Shown piece after piece: positions 50,601 through 63,298 of a DNA stretch of 64,000 bases; position 1 is the stretch's first letter, and every line of letters starts with the position of its first letter. A program made the translations under genes and the position numbers. Source of the DNA: Yponomeuta sedellus (Eukaryota > Arthropoda > Insecta > Lepidoptera > Yponomeutidae); assembly GCA_934045075.1 (NCBI GenBank), contig OW203726.1, positions 4,349,535-4,413,534 on the forward strand, read 5' to 3'. Under the pieces are notes generated by a model. It was not told the DNA's origin. It did not search any database and saw nothing but the letters and a program-made list of their open reading frames with translations.

Positions 50601-51513
50601 TTTTGCGAGGGTCTGGTTTCTGCAATATATCAGTAATGACGGCGGTAACCCAAGATGTTGTGTCCCCAATCGAACCGGATAATTTATCGTCAGTTCCGGA
50701 TGACCTGTGCCTTTGTGTGACCACAACTTGAGACTTTGTTACACCGGATTTTCTTAAACATATACGACTTGTTTTTACTCGTTTTCTTATATTGCCACTT
50801 AATCTGGCCATCCTGTCCGTGCTTTTTTCTTCTTTCCATTTTTGATAAGTTGTTCCGTCTGTAATTCCTGTATCAATTTTAGCGACTGCTTGTTTGAGTA
50901 ACCCCAATCTTGATGATGATTTTGTGGTTTTCAAATTAAAATTCGAATCTCTAATAAGATTTTCAAGATTATTACTCAAGGACTGCGTTATTCCGAAAGC
51001 CTTCTCTTTGTTGTTATGTTTTTCCTTCCGAATATTAAACTGTATGCTCTTATCATTAGCTGGAGTGAGCTCTGCTCTGTCAGTTATTTTAGCTTCTGAT
51101 GAAACAAACAGAGGAACTGATGTACGAACTGTTAATAGTTTGGGCTCCGTATCCACATTTTTATCTGTGTCTGATGAGATGGTGGTACTTAAGCTGTCGC
51201 TCAGTGCGTCGCCTGTATGGGAGTGAGTCGAAAGCGTTTCTAGGACTAATTTGCTTTTGCTACCATTTTGTTTTTTGGTGGTTTCTTGGTTTTTGACGCT
51301 CCAGTTTATCAGCTTATGATTTCGACGATGGCGACGTTTGGCTTCGGTAGCCACACCCCGGGAGCAAGTGATTCTCTCTATAAGCTTCCTCTGACTGTGT
51401 TTTGGGAGATGGTGTGCGTATCGATCAACATGGCACCCTTGAGTGGCGGAGTGTACTTGCTGGACGCACCGGCATAAACTGTTGCTGGTACTTCTGGTCG
51501 TCTTGGGCCTCAT
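44677..51513 (-). CDS. Giant single-exon protein, 2,278 aa, with recurring FSF motifs and Cys-rich C-terminal part; family unknown
   Basis: An uninterrupted ORF from ATG (51513-51511). The first about 1,550 residues are K/S/T/N-rich and probably disordered. A motif like GSxFSFxxEL recurs near residues 637, 822, 1037, 1362, 1476 and 1778 (GSRFSFEMEL, DSSFSFNLEL, GSKFSFDVEI, RSNFSLEVEK, GTGFNFEYFF, MKFKFDSDI). A basic motif KKCFSALK/RRCFCAFK/KKCLSTLK recurs near 477, 783 and 1260. Residues about 1551-1600 are a 25-aa tandem duplication ending GVPCKCKK. Then come Gly/Lys/Cys-rich sequence, an acidic run (about 1744-1763), and Cys clusters CEWPGC, CTVCG, CLCCPTPVC, CVCGSGVC and CVCGSPVC (about 1800-1955) that could bind zinc. 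A charged helix-rich part and a hydrophobic C-terminus (last about 45 residues) follow. It is surely coding given its length; no function is assigned. Confidence 0.85.
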   Translation of the reverse strand: MRPKTTRSTSNSLCRCVQQVHSATQGCHVDRYAHHLPKHSQRKLIERITCSRGVATEAKRRHRRNHKLINWSVKNQETTKKQNGSKSKLVLETLSTHSHTGDALSDSLSTTISSDTDKNVDTEPKLLTVRTSVPLFVSSEAKITDRAELTPANDKSIQFNIRKEKHNNKEKAFGITQSLSNNLENLIRDSNFNLKTTKSSSRLGLLKQAVAKIDTGITDGTTYQKWKEEKSTDRMARLSGNIRKRVKTSRICLRKSGVTKSQVVVTQRHRSSGTDDKLSGSIGDTTSWVTAVITDILQKPDPRKSITVIDKIQNKQSSSKLEIKIAQKTAYSKRSRLSKKVSSGMIVRQRILSQCKNKKKLGDTKQRKTNQNEKLKSEKSIQQPRNNSNISVRPCKNSSDASKIKEPTNETIPIVDTNNTKLLDLPNGVVSKEQNPKKRSITSPTKGGNTTILNNLTSSMKCNASYTSINRRKENVYRPVVKKCFSALKTENAKEIRKYKDNSVKNNARTLKSRHNIDGKGDVITNNKIYGVAIEKKRKAEEKEKSKSKAHVLSAENKTYIIESKVPDDLVRHRTQKQAAELRGAIKVKAIKPYLAIKKIQHDKSQLEETRTAGKVINPFKKLVDPNDPPNSTLKIGSRFSFEMELLKQNISSSSNDNINGNEKATNRKKYRRRRRKRSPSLTKPQDGLAGPTIRDQIHCTLDLTVGNNKWSPNKLYNTEPFENKQVNEKKSNKRYKRDQIGDDFVAREIVSSISCPVNDNKTDRQHFNQMSSNSKIPTKTNNIVAKLRRCFCAFKFPNKIKENNLVKPHITPSGKEFQNDSSFSFNLELYKDSPSPEAIHTPIISGHAIKEPSEVVMDIIDGNNDCNENTKLKYTMNPPASDENMKRCYRWLNLHSQKFVNPSKTTICEKDLDNTRRVNSAITSEHTVIPCVFNQRKLEHVKDETSIIKKHQKSVHTQNTFQANSTNMQPKKKQKVKSTITKTNCSETEHKDCVHLSQPRLSLERIKTTSKQSKTRGNNATTNDVTQAEASIFPKGSKFSFDVEICQGGTAQIRYSKPKRYQSNSKIKECNCDYPNECQALCEFHSSSRSTSVHDKNSWDPITYRNFLKQVLRPSKKSYLQKTRKLKNIDTKQKKANQNILNRNIIDHTQSFHQHKLRKQSPKKYKCACLVTPEECNLSKCSSQHSVQSDVNGKHILERNYEGYPNPQYVIHEGRKQFNSNPSSYQSYRKRLEPHQKESETNINIQHSVSSILKKCLSTLKFNNSKKDTILTQDQSEEAGFDSSKRMQALRISGVNVVPGKCTYLEYPVLLDKKYTDISRSISDEQRKRKKTDHSLNNSKLKAIETQLQNNSTPTTPHPIRSNFSLEVEKCIKSRSPTKLVPLLPKFCKKPQETYRGIHLSENIKKLDVPPIYRHVPVEHASKIYNDVTVDSMKHKKRGTLNRLSESDEMLAGYESDRKYSECLLKKQLRSKQISGTGFNFEYFFELSPTYNIPRRYDKAVARSSGGKRSSTIVNQSLANHVRDKTKYFYGPDGRLLQRKSSVIVAAMWKVIKDDEIRIQRTNLHKKGVPCKCKKVIKDDEISAQRSKLHKKGVPCKCKKGAPCQIVKKMTCQDKDNKEGTRKGGGDKADKGKSGKKCACGGKNGSKGDDKGSKVKKSGKGGICGKHAKSENGGKGKCQGKGKCPSALAKEEEGDGKISREDFPDVPDWAFSVLEYLKLLPDKKKHETPKAYKVKCPGKKKCMKKEGDEEEDEEEEEEDDEEKQRKKILDTLYITKDKMKFKFDSDICHKVQGKKKPPFFNPPGKVQKSVCEWPGCKDEVEKLKRPCTVCGFNDEAALHIKVDKHGMGIVNKEDLRKKIVEREVTAGKKKVKCSEFLKDTRPGDRPTCLCCPTPVCTKHDADKSKKPPCGMQLTLDPKYSLKMPCSPFRPCVCGSGVCKKEHAAMIHAMARPKFIPCVCGSPVCEEERKHVAERKHAKEAMKLKRKLMKMKAEHRDFALKNLDMFYLNSYLHGDLELKLFQDTMRGLPLSAQEKDTLVKRDKERELRKDRNCQYRMRRYAEIEEEIARLRRKDDKKATFLMGDPYKLGTIPAITGSVTDLGRAGARGLSNIARKSFRTIVDPSCPPGKLPLKERFIIKLKKDYCYGHIKTPLQRAQARIGTFGCVRYLLECIYEHPTLYECLTSCTEKGQELRRKRARLRQEIRDTKCTVATDAMLNPPCPSCYVRFPALYPRLLSIVSIYRQCKDMMCFLMAVLVWTPCLLFAEAFRALICCSLCL

Positions 51514-52289
51514 GACTAATGCTTAAAACTTCAAATTTGTCCAAATGTTGCAATTGTACAAAAATTGCAATCTCCTTTGTCTTGTCGTCCAAGGATACAA
51601 AGGTCTGTTAGAATATATTGATTCCATGACCTACTTTAAACCAGGACGAGAAGATTCTTTGTTGTTGTGGACCTGCGAAAGGAATTAACTGTTAACCACA
51701 TGTTCTCTGTATAAAAATGTGTTTTTATCACATCCATTAATGTGAGAACGAACGCTTATTGACATAACATCCACATTCGTCTAAGACTAGATTTAGGCTA
51801 CACAGAATATTAAATACGATGCCTTAAAACCATTCAGTTAATTGTAACAAAATATTGGATAAGTACATATTTCACTTATTTTTGTGCCCCTATGCTGGGC
51901 ACAGGGCTCTCCTGCTTCAGTCGAGTGTTTTCGTTCCTGAGTGACGAATCTAAAAAACTGTAGGTAATATTTACGTGCAAGTTCCATCAGTATGCAGAAT
52001 GGCTAGACGTAACTTAACTGCAAATGAAGCCACACATTGTACTACAATGATGGGACGTCGCAATGAGAGACGTGAGACCATTACATAACATTCGCATAAC
52101 TTAAAAATTTATTTCAAAATTACAAAACAATTTATTTCTCACATGTCACATGCCACCTCTATGATAGTTATTGTCATTCGGAGAAATCTTCTTTTCCTTC
52201 CCAATGTAGTCTAAGTAGGTACCAGAAATCTATACCTACACAATGATACCCATAGATAAGATGATGTCTATGATGATGGGTGTTCTTAG
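51514..52289. other. Upstream region of the giant ORF
   Basis: This would hold the promoter and 5' UTR of the minus-strand ORF. No TATA box or upstream exon was convincing. A short LINE-tail-like phrase (GTGCCCCTATGCTGGGCACA) lies near 51890. Confidence 0.35.
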
Positions 52290-52664
52290 GGGCGCTAACT
52301 AGTGCCAAAGAGTATATAAGTGCCACGAGTGCCACCAATGGAACAAATATCGTAAGTTGTTTTATAATACGTTTTTTTCGAAAAGTAAATACTTATGAAA
52401 ACACTTAATATCTATGATAATTTTTTTTAGAACATACAGTCTAGAATGTAATATATCCTAGGACTTTTATCGATTTCCGCTAAAACGGCCGTTTTGGCGG
52501 AAATCGATTAAAGTCAAAGATCGTTGATTCTAGGTCTAGGCTTTAGGTTTTAAAAATAGTTGTCACAGTTGTTAAGATTTCTCATGTTCATTTTTAGATC
52601 AAAACCTATTATAATACAAGTTATGATTTTTATTCCATTGGTGGCGCTATTTAGTTAGCGCCCC
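52290..52664. mobile_element. MITE, GCGCCACCAATGG family, long copy
   Basis: The ends GGGGCGCTAACTA and TTAGTTAGCGCCCC are inverted, and the arms continue through GTGCCACCAATGGA. The centre is itself a palindrome around AAAACGGCCGTTTT (ATCGATTTCCGC and GCGGAAATCGAT). About 375 bp; related to 2410-2626. Confidence 0.78.
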
Positions 52665-53194
52665 GAACCACTAGACTACCTCTCGACTACCCACCGTGGG
52701 TGGATATTAATCTTTTGTTATGAGCAGTGATCGAATAATCGGATGCATATTTACCTAAAGTTATTTTTTGGCTCAGAAATTATGGAAGCGGCTTCTTAAA
52801 ACATATTTTTTAAATATAAATCCCGGGATTTCAGAAAATTCGGGAATGCAAAACTAATCGCATACGTAGCATGGAGACGACTTATTTAGCGTGTAGTATT
52901 ATGAATTTAAAAAACCCGCGACTCTGGTATTACATAATTATTTATATGTGTCTTTGTTTAAAGTTTATTTTAGCCTCCGATGCAAGTATGTATGTGTATG
53001 TATGTAGGGTGTAACAGGAAAAGTGTGTTAGTTTAAAAAAACATTACTATAAAATAATACTTTATTGCACATTTACAGGATAAAAAAAAATAGATATTGA
53101 AATAATTAAAATATACATAATTATTAATAATATATTATTTAAATTAAGTACCATATGTGTAACAACTTTATTCACTATCTATAACTATAATTTG

Positions 53195-53270
53195 GTCACT
53201 GAAATCTGACGTTAATATTTCTCTGTCTGTCTGTGTTGAACATGATGGTGTTACGTCAGATTTCAGTGAC
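53195..53270. repeat. 18-bp perfect inverted repeat
   Basis: GTCACTGAAATCTGACGT at 53195-53212 and ACGTCAGATTTCAGTGAC at 53253-53270, with a 40-nt spacer rich in CTGT. Probably a small foldback element. Confidence 0.75.
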
Positions 53271-53369
53271 TGTTCTAAATCAGTTTGGCAATTAACTTTA
53301 TAACATTAGCCAGCACCCGATCTATAGTCGGAAAGCACTAAACGATAATTCTGAAATCGCTTGATTTTT

Positions 53370-53530
53370 TACGATCGATACAAAAGTGCATTCCATATTA
53401 GCAAACACCTGAACGCAAGTATCTGTATTCACCAGACTTAATTCTATAACCAAAACACTGTATTCGTCGATTCCGGAATCCCGGGATTTTTTCGATACAA
53501 AAGTGCATTCCATAACAGCCAACACCTCAA
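53370..53530 (+). repeat. Imperfect direct duplication
   Basis: TCGATACAAAAGTGCATTCC and the following CATA...AGC(C)AACACCT occur twice, about 120 bp apart. Open frames on the minus strand here come from this repeat. Confidence 0.6.
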
Positions 53531-53881
53531 CTTTAGGTAAATATGCATCCGATTATTCGATCACTGGTTATGAGATTTTGTATGATTCTTGCAGTTCCGT
53601 GAATTTTTAGTCATAGCGCTTCCTGGGAGTACGCTTATGCTCGGACTTTTTTGAGATATCAATTTCTATGGTTTTAATCAGTGTTCACTCAGATTAAAGC
53701 GTGTAGAATTTTCGGTAATACCTACAGTTAGTGAAGTTTAATTTCTAGATAAATTTTTTTTATTCCAAGATCTACGTACCTGCACAGAATGTAGGTACGC
53801 CTGAGGAGAATACATTTTTAACTTTGTTGAAAAATTACTTATGATTTCTATAATTAGCAAAATCCAAACCTACTAACCTAC

Positions 53882-54106
53882 TCCGTTAAGCCTTTGGTGC
53901 CGGTTGTCATGACTGTAATGGCAGTCGTTAAGCTATGTCAGAGGCCTTATGGGTGGCTTGATAACTTTTGACAGTAAGGCCTGCCACTGTCTTACAATCC
54001 TTCACCAACCCAGACTTGGCCCCCGTGGTGGAGTATGGCCTAACCTCCCTGCGATGCAGGAAGAGACCCGTGCCCCAGCACTGGGGACATACAAGGGTTG
54101 ATACCA
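53882..54106 (+). mobile_element. 5S-type SINE, 5'-truncated
   Basis: A sense copy from TTAAGCCTTTGGTGCCGG to ACATACAAGGGTTGATA; the 5S-like head is absent. Confidence 0.8.
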
Positions 54107-54268
54107 AACCCACTAAAGAATACTAAGAACGATTCATCTAGGAAGAGTAGGAAACATCTCGTCTAGAATGTAAAGTATATTTCAAAAACACTGACGTAAA
54201 AACCTTAGTAGGCAAAGCTGGATTAGCTAGACATATGCAAGCAGATACAACGGAATAACAATCACAAT

Positions 54269-54997
54269 TCACATTAAATAATACACTACATTAGCAGAGG
54301 TCGCTCCGCTCTCCGTCATCTCTTCGGCGTCCCTTACGTTGCCTTTCTTGGTCTTAGTGGCGCCGCCGCCAGCGTTGGTGCCATTTGCCACCTGAATCTG
54401 TGCCTCCGGCCACCCCGCTGTCGTCTCCTCTGACTCGGTCGTCCGTTTCTGCCAGTCAATAACAGGCTCCGGTGTGGACGACGCCGTGGAGCTGGTCATG
54501 TACCAGTAATCCGACACGTAGACAAAGTCCGTGATAGTGGAGAGCTCCGTAGTGGTGTCAGTGATGACGGTATCGTTGCGGGAACACTCCGTGATGGAGC
54601 CAGGCGTCGGTAGCAGCCGCGTATAGATTATCGGCTGCGCCTTCGCGTAGCCGAGGCTGTAGAAGATTTTGTCGAGGACCCCGGTTGCGCGGAAGATGAG
54701 GAATATTATCACGACGGCAACGCCAGACATGATACAATCGCAGGTGCCGCCTCGATTGATAGGGCACGGCCCGCCGCCGCCGCACATAAAGCATTTGAGA
54801 CGCGATGAGAGAATGAACACGAGGCAAATGGGCGCTAGTGACAAGATCTGCATACTGAACGACACGAAGTTGTAGAAGGTCTGCATAAGCATCCGGATGA
54901 GGTTCTCCAGCATCAACATGAAAGTCATGAATATACGGATTATCATCTGCGAGCTGCAGACAAAAGCCTGGATGATGGATTGGATCGTACGGCACAT
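54269..54997 (-). CDS. Hydrophobic membrane protein, about 242 aa, family unknown
   Basis: From ATG at 54997-54995 (MCRTIQSIIQAFVCSSQ) to TGA at 54271-54269. The frame is open a few codons further upstream (THKEVLK) and meets a possible AG acceptor near 55022, so an upstream exon with the true start is possible. Residues about 8-65 are very hydrophobic (IIRIFMTFMLMLENLIRMLM; MQILSLAPICLVFILSS), followed by CFMCGGGGPCP and CDC, then another membrane segment (GVAVVIIFLIFRATGVL). The C-terminal half is Thr/Ser-rich and polar, ending TKKGNVRDAEEM and VVYYLM. It is more GC-rich than its surroundings, as expected of coding DNA. Its neighbours are the giant ORF and CAPSL, both on the same strand. 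No family recognised. Confidence 0.65.
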   Translation of the reverse strand: MCRTIQSIIQAFVCSSQMIIRIFMTFMLMLENLIRMLMQTFYNFVSFSMQILSLAPICLVFILSSRLKCFMCGGGGPCPINRGGTCDCIMSGVAVVIIFLIFRATGVLDKIFYSLGYAKAQPIIYTRLLPTPGSITECSRNDTVITDTTTELSTITDFVYVSDYWYMTSSTASSTPEPVIDWQKRTTESEETTAGWPEAQIQVANGTNAGGGATKTKKGNVRDAEEMTESGATSANVVYYLM

Positions 54998-55021
54998 CTT
55001 GAGGACTTCTTTGTGAGTCAC

Positions 55022-55860
55022 TTAGAAGAGAACAGTGTGCACATTACCTACTTTTGTGATTCAATACGTAGATTTGTTCAGTTACTTTAGACTAGGCACG
55101 TTTTTTTTACGTAAAAAAATAATAAGGGCCACGCAGGCATACAAAAAGAATGACAAATGTCTAAGGCACGTCTAATGGTCTAATGTCAGAGGCACAATGG
55201 ATAATTTATTTTAAAAAAAACCTAATTTATGATTTCTCCTTATTCTTTTCTTGGTAAAATAAGAAATACCTACCTATAGTTTCATCCCTGAACTTTAAAT
55301 TTTACGAACATTAAACTAAAAATACTTCTAAGCAGAATATAGTCCAATTAATGAAGAACCCAGCTTAAGGTGGAATTGAGGTTGAGTATCAGTAGTTTGC
55401 TAACTTTCTTAGGTTTAGGTTCTTTCTTAGTTAGGTTCCTCCCGCAGAATATTGAACTATGAGACACTGAGTTACTTTTTATCATAGTGTTCTTTTCAAC
55501 TGTGTTCATAAAGTAGCTTCTTCTATAAATCTTCCAGCTAGGAATATAGGGAAGTTTATGGCCTCTTCGGCTGAAAAAAGACCATGTTGATGTTACCCAG
55601 GGAAAAGAAACTGAACTACTAAACCAGCCAGTAAGTATAGCAAGTCCCAACTGATCGAATCGTGAAATTGACCATAACCGGTGGAGCACTCAACGCTAAA
55701 TTGAAAAGTTGCACTGTCGTACTTGTACCTATTATTGTCAAGATGCACAATGCATATTTCCTGAAACTCTCAGGTGAAACACACACGGATTCAGGTATAT
55801 TTTGTTCCGTATAAGGAGATATGGACATCATCCATATCTCATAAATATTACCTACAGCAG
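55022..55860. other. Intergenic sequence, nothing recognised
   Basis: AT-rich. The open frames on the minus strand lack supporting splice sites or family similarity. It may contain an upstream exon or promoter for the membrane-protein gene. Confidence 0.35.
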
Positions 55861-56010
55861 TAGTAACGTACGTATGTATGAACCGCGCCATCGCGTTGGT
55901 GTTTCATCCTTTAGACACTCGGATTTCCTTACGAAGCTTTCCTTCGCCGTTAGCCTCTGGATTTGACATAGCCCATCCACTCTCCCTGAGAGAAGGCTTA
56001 ACCCTGAAGT
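55861..56010 (-). repeat. tRNA-derived SINE fragment, degraded
   Basis: CCTTACGAAGCTTTCCTTCG followed by CCGTTAGCCTCTG resembles the reverse of the AACGGTGAAGGAAAACATCG block of the 6985/31130 family; the tail CCATCCACTCTCCCTGAGAG is also similar. Confidence 0.4.
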
Positions 56011-56171
56011 AAAACGTAGGTACATAGCAATAAGAGATGTTTTCCCAGATAAGGCTCCCAGTGGGCCTGAAAGTGCCGTTGATTTTTGTGACGCAGTGAG
56101 TGAGCCAGGACCCAAAGCCGTCAGAGTTTGTCTTGAACAGCTAAAGGAATATGCCGGAAACGACCAAACAG

Positions 56172-56375
56172 AAGCGCTCGTGGCCTAGTCGAACCGAGTG
56201 ATTCGAATCAATGACTTGATTTAAGCAACAACAGGCGCCATCAGGTACAGGATGGGAGACCATCCAGACCATCCCGTGACTGTTGGTGCCGTTGTCATGT
56301 AATGACAGTCGTTAAGCCATGTCAGAGGCCTTATGGGCGGCTTGATAACTTCCGATAGTAAGGCCCAAGGCCCGC
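56172..56375 (+). mobile_element. 5S-type SINE, head retained, internally deleted
   Basis: The head GCGCTCGTGGCCTAGTCG, GATTTAAGCAACAACAGGCG and CAGGTACAGGATGGGAGACC is joined directly to the body (GTTGGTGCCGTTGTC) and stops before the tail. Confidence 0.8.
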
Positions 56376-56736
56376 CCCACAGAATACTCTTGTTCACAGA
56401 TTAGAAGAGTTTTTGTGTTGCTTAGTGCTCACGGATGTCAAAAAAAGATACCGCTACCGGATAGTGGGACGAAACTTATCTTGACCTTGTGCTCCGCTAG
56501 TCGATTTCAGAAGTCAACTAATGAGTCAGTGATTCAGTTGTTTATGTGGACTTTAATATCAAAGGCCAAACTGACACAAATAAGAACTTTAATTAATAAT
56601 TATTACAAATCAATGTTTGCAAGCTGTATTTTATAATACCCATAGTAGATATACATATTGTAAGCTAGTAAGTAATATCATTAGCGCGCACATCATGTGC
56701 GCGCGGTGTTTTGAACGTGTGCGAGAGAGAAGCTGC

Positions 56737-61137
<4,401 letters not shown>

Positions 61138-62205
61138 CTGTCGGAAGAAGAAGGCGGCATGTAGGATAACCAATTAAAAGAACTTCAAGAACGTTCAACT
61201 AACCCCGGCGCCAGACATAGCTCCAAAGATTTGCACACTTCTTTCAAGACTTTGCAAAGCTTTGAAAAGACACTTGAATACGTATTGACGCAACCTGCCA
61301 GACATGCTTCGCAAACATTTTCCTCCGCAGTATGCTGGTAGACAACAAAGAGATGGATAACGATTTTGTGGTCTAGGTTTTTTTGATTGCATACATATGG
61401 CTCCTTTGGAAGCAAATTAACAATTTTAAGGACACGCTCTTTGATCCAGCCAATCTTAAATCATTCAAGTATGTACCATGAAAAGATAAATAAATCTTCG
61501 TAACAGTGCTCAGCAGCGCTCGGGCAACTGAACTTTGTAAGTGTGGTGTGTGTGGCAGGCTACGCAAACGCGCAGCCTGCCACACTACACATTCACATAC
61601 ACTTTAAATGTTTATTAGAACACATTTCTACTTTGAAAGCTTTCATGTGCGTTAAAAAACCGATAGGTACCGCATGGCAAAGCGCAATCCTTTGTTCAAA
61701 CTTTGAACACAATATTCAATGTCCCGTGCCATATATAGCAATCAAATAAGTGAAGCTATATCTGGCGCCGGCTTTGTGTGACAAACTGTGAACGTAAAAT
61801 TAAACCTAGGTGTCCAATTATTAGGTACTATCATTATTAATCTTAACTAAGCAAGATCTAGATAGTTTTGGATGGAGATGAACCAAAAAAACTCCAAATA
61901 AGTAGGTAGGTACATAAGCCAGCCATTCGATCTTGACATTTTTGGCCTAAACACCCGCTACCCCACGCATCACATCCAGAATATTTGAGAATTTTCTTAA
62001 CGTTAATTGATACTCCCTTTTACGTCAGGTATCTGCTGCCAGCAATGTGCCTCAAGTCGTCGTTCCAGCGCGCTTCTCGGGAATCTTTGTCCCCATAGAC
62101 TACCATTGGACAGTTTCATAGAACTACTGTTAATGCTTTACTATGACAATTCAATGTACACTGCACAGCCAATAAACCCATCGATAAACAAATAGAGGCC
62201 CGGTT
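61138..62205. other. Upstream region of CAPSL, includes a 12-bp hairpin
   Basis: No first exon for CAPSL could be placed. At about 61550-61585 GTGTGGCAGGCT and AGCCTGCCACAC form a perfect stem with a 12-nt loop. Cys-rich-looking open frames on the minus strand (61185-61415) have no family signal. Confidence 0.4.
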
Positions 62206-62332
62206 TCAGAATTGAGAATTTCTGTGAAATACTTAAGTAACGGTCTGTCACGCTCTTTTCTGAGAAATTCGAAGAGACAGCATTAGAGCTAACTATTCAC
62301 TTAGCAAAATTCTCAATTCACAAACTGGCCCA
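62206..62332. mobile_element. MITE (GGCCCGGTTTCAGAATTGAG ends), copy 2
   Basis: The left end TTTCAGAATTGAGAATTTC and the right end AAATTCTCAATTCACAAACT, GGCCC are inverted. Related to 32480-32605. Confidence 0.65.
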
Positions 62333-62712
62333 GACTCTGCTACGTAATGTACCTCGAATAGACATAATAAACTAAGAGTTGTAGTTTTATAAAACTCAGC
62401 CCAGGCATCGACTAGTACGGCACGCCCGCGCCCGCGTGAGACGAACTATAAGTAGACAACGAACAAGTCACTCTTTGACGTTAGCTCGTGGCTCTGGCTG
62501 GTACAGAAATAATAAAAGACAAAAACAAAAAGACGGCGATGTAAGGTCTGAGGTAAATTAGGAGGGCTTCGACGCGAAACAATAATTTTATCCACACAGA
62601 AACGTTTTCTGTCGAGACACCAAACAAAGTTCTTTGTTTAAATTTCTACCTGGGAGCCGATTCTCGCCCATGCGCATTGAAAGCGTAGACGCAAAATATT
62701 CGAAAGCTTACT

Positions 62713-63107
62713 GCCGCACTCAGGACGTCGATTAAATTTAATGTTGATTTAAATATCATGCTGCGTGGTGTCGGCCTAGAGAATAGCACCAACCCAAATT
62801 CTTCCCGCGGGTGTCGTAAATGGCGACTAAGGGACACAAACCGGGGGGTGGGCAGCAGCGCCCCCTGCAGTACAATTCCACCAATCTGCGATCCCCAACC
62901 CGCATGCCCAGCGTGGGGATTATGGGCATTCCCCCCCCCAATGATGGCACAACCTTGTGCTATGGCGCTCATTAGGGGGGGGGGGGGTCTGTCCAGCAAT
63001 TGACTATATAGCCTGAAGAAGAAATATCATTTATTATCAATGAAACAGAAAAGGTCAACAGCACACTTAACGGAGATTAACTTTTAATTGACGTTTCCGA
63101 GTGCGGC
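62713..63107. mobile_element. MITE nested in another MITE
   Basis: The ends GCCGCACTCAGGACGTCGAT and GACGTTTCCGAGTGCGGC are inverted. It carries the retroposon at 62760-63021 and is related to 9580-9715. Confidence 0.68.
62760..63021 (+). mobile_element. RTE-tailed short retroposon, copy 3, with 9-bp target duplication
   Basis: AAATATCAT at 62751-62759 and 63022-63030 flank a sense copy from GCTGCGTGGTGTCGGCCTAG to GCCTGAAGAAG. The clean duplication fixes both ends of this family at about 262 bp. Confidence 0.85.
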
Positions 63108-63298
63108 GGTTAGACATTTGTCGCACAAAAATAAGATAACTCGACAGAGTCATTAGACATTTATTTTCTCGTTCGAATTCAATCTAGCATGGCGTTCAGA
63201 ATACCTACAGATTTTGGCTGTCGCTCGACTTTTACGTAGAATTCAAGTCGTAAGGCTTAAGAGTCGTTTACGAATTATTTGCCAATGAATTGGCTCCC

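Larger units (their letters stand above)
62652..63298. mobile_element. MITE, GGGAGCC family, carrying nested insertions
   Basis: The ends GGGAGCCGATTCTCGCCC and GAATTGGCTCCC are inverted. The interior matches the 20288 copy (AACTCGACAGAGTCATTAGA, GCTGTCGCTCGACTTTTACG) but is split by the element at 62713-63107. Confidence 0.72.

Noticed and set aside
49313..51477. Several plus-strand frames across the giant ORF
   Set aside because: Antisense shadows of the lysine- and serine-rich minus-strand frame, giving F/L/S-rich peptides.
55348..55891. Overlapping minus-strand frames of 90-113 aa
   Set aside because: Low-complexity, no splice or start context and no recognisable family; likely chance in AT-rich DNA.
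61185..61415. Cys-containing minus-strand frame upstream of CAPSL as a possible first exon or small secreted protein
   Set aside because: No signal peptide, no matching phase-1 donor and no family likeness.
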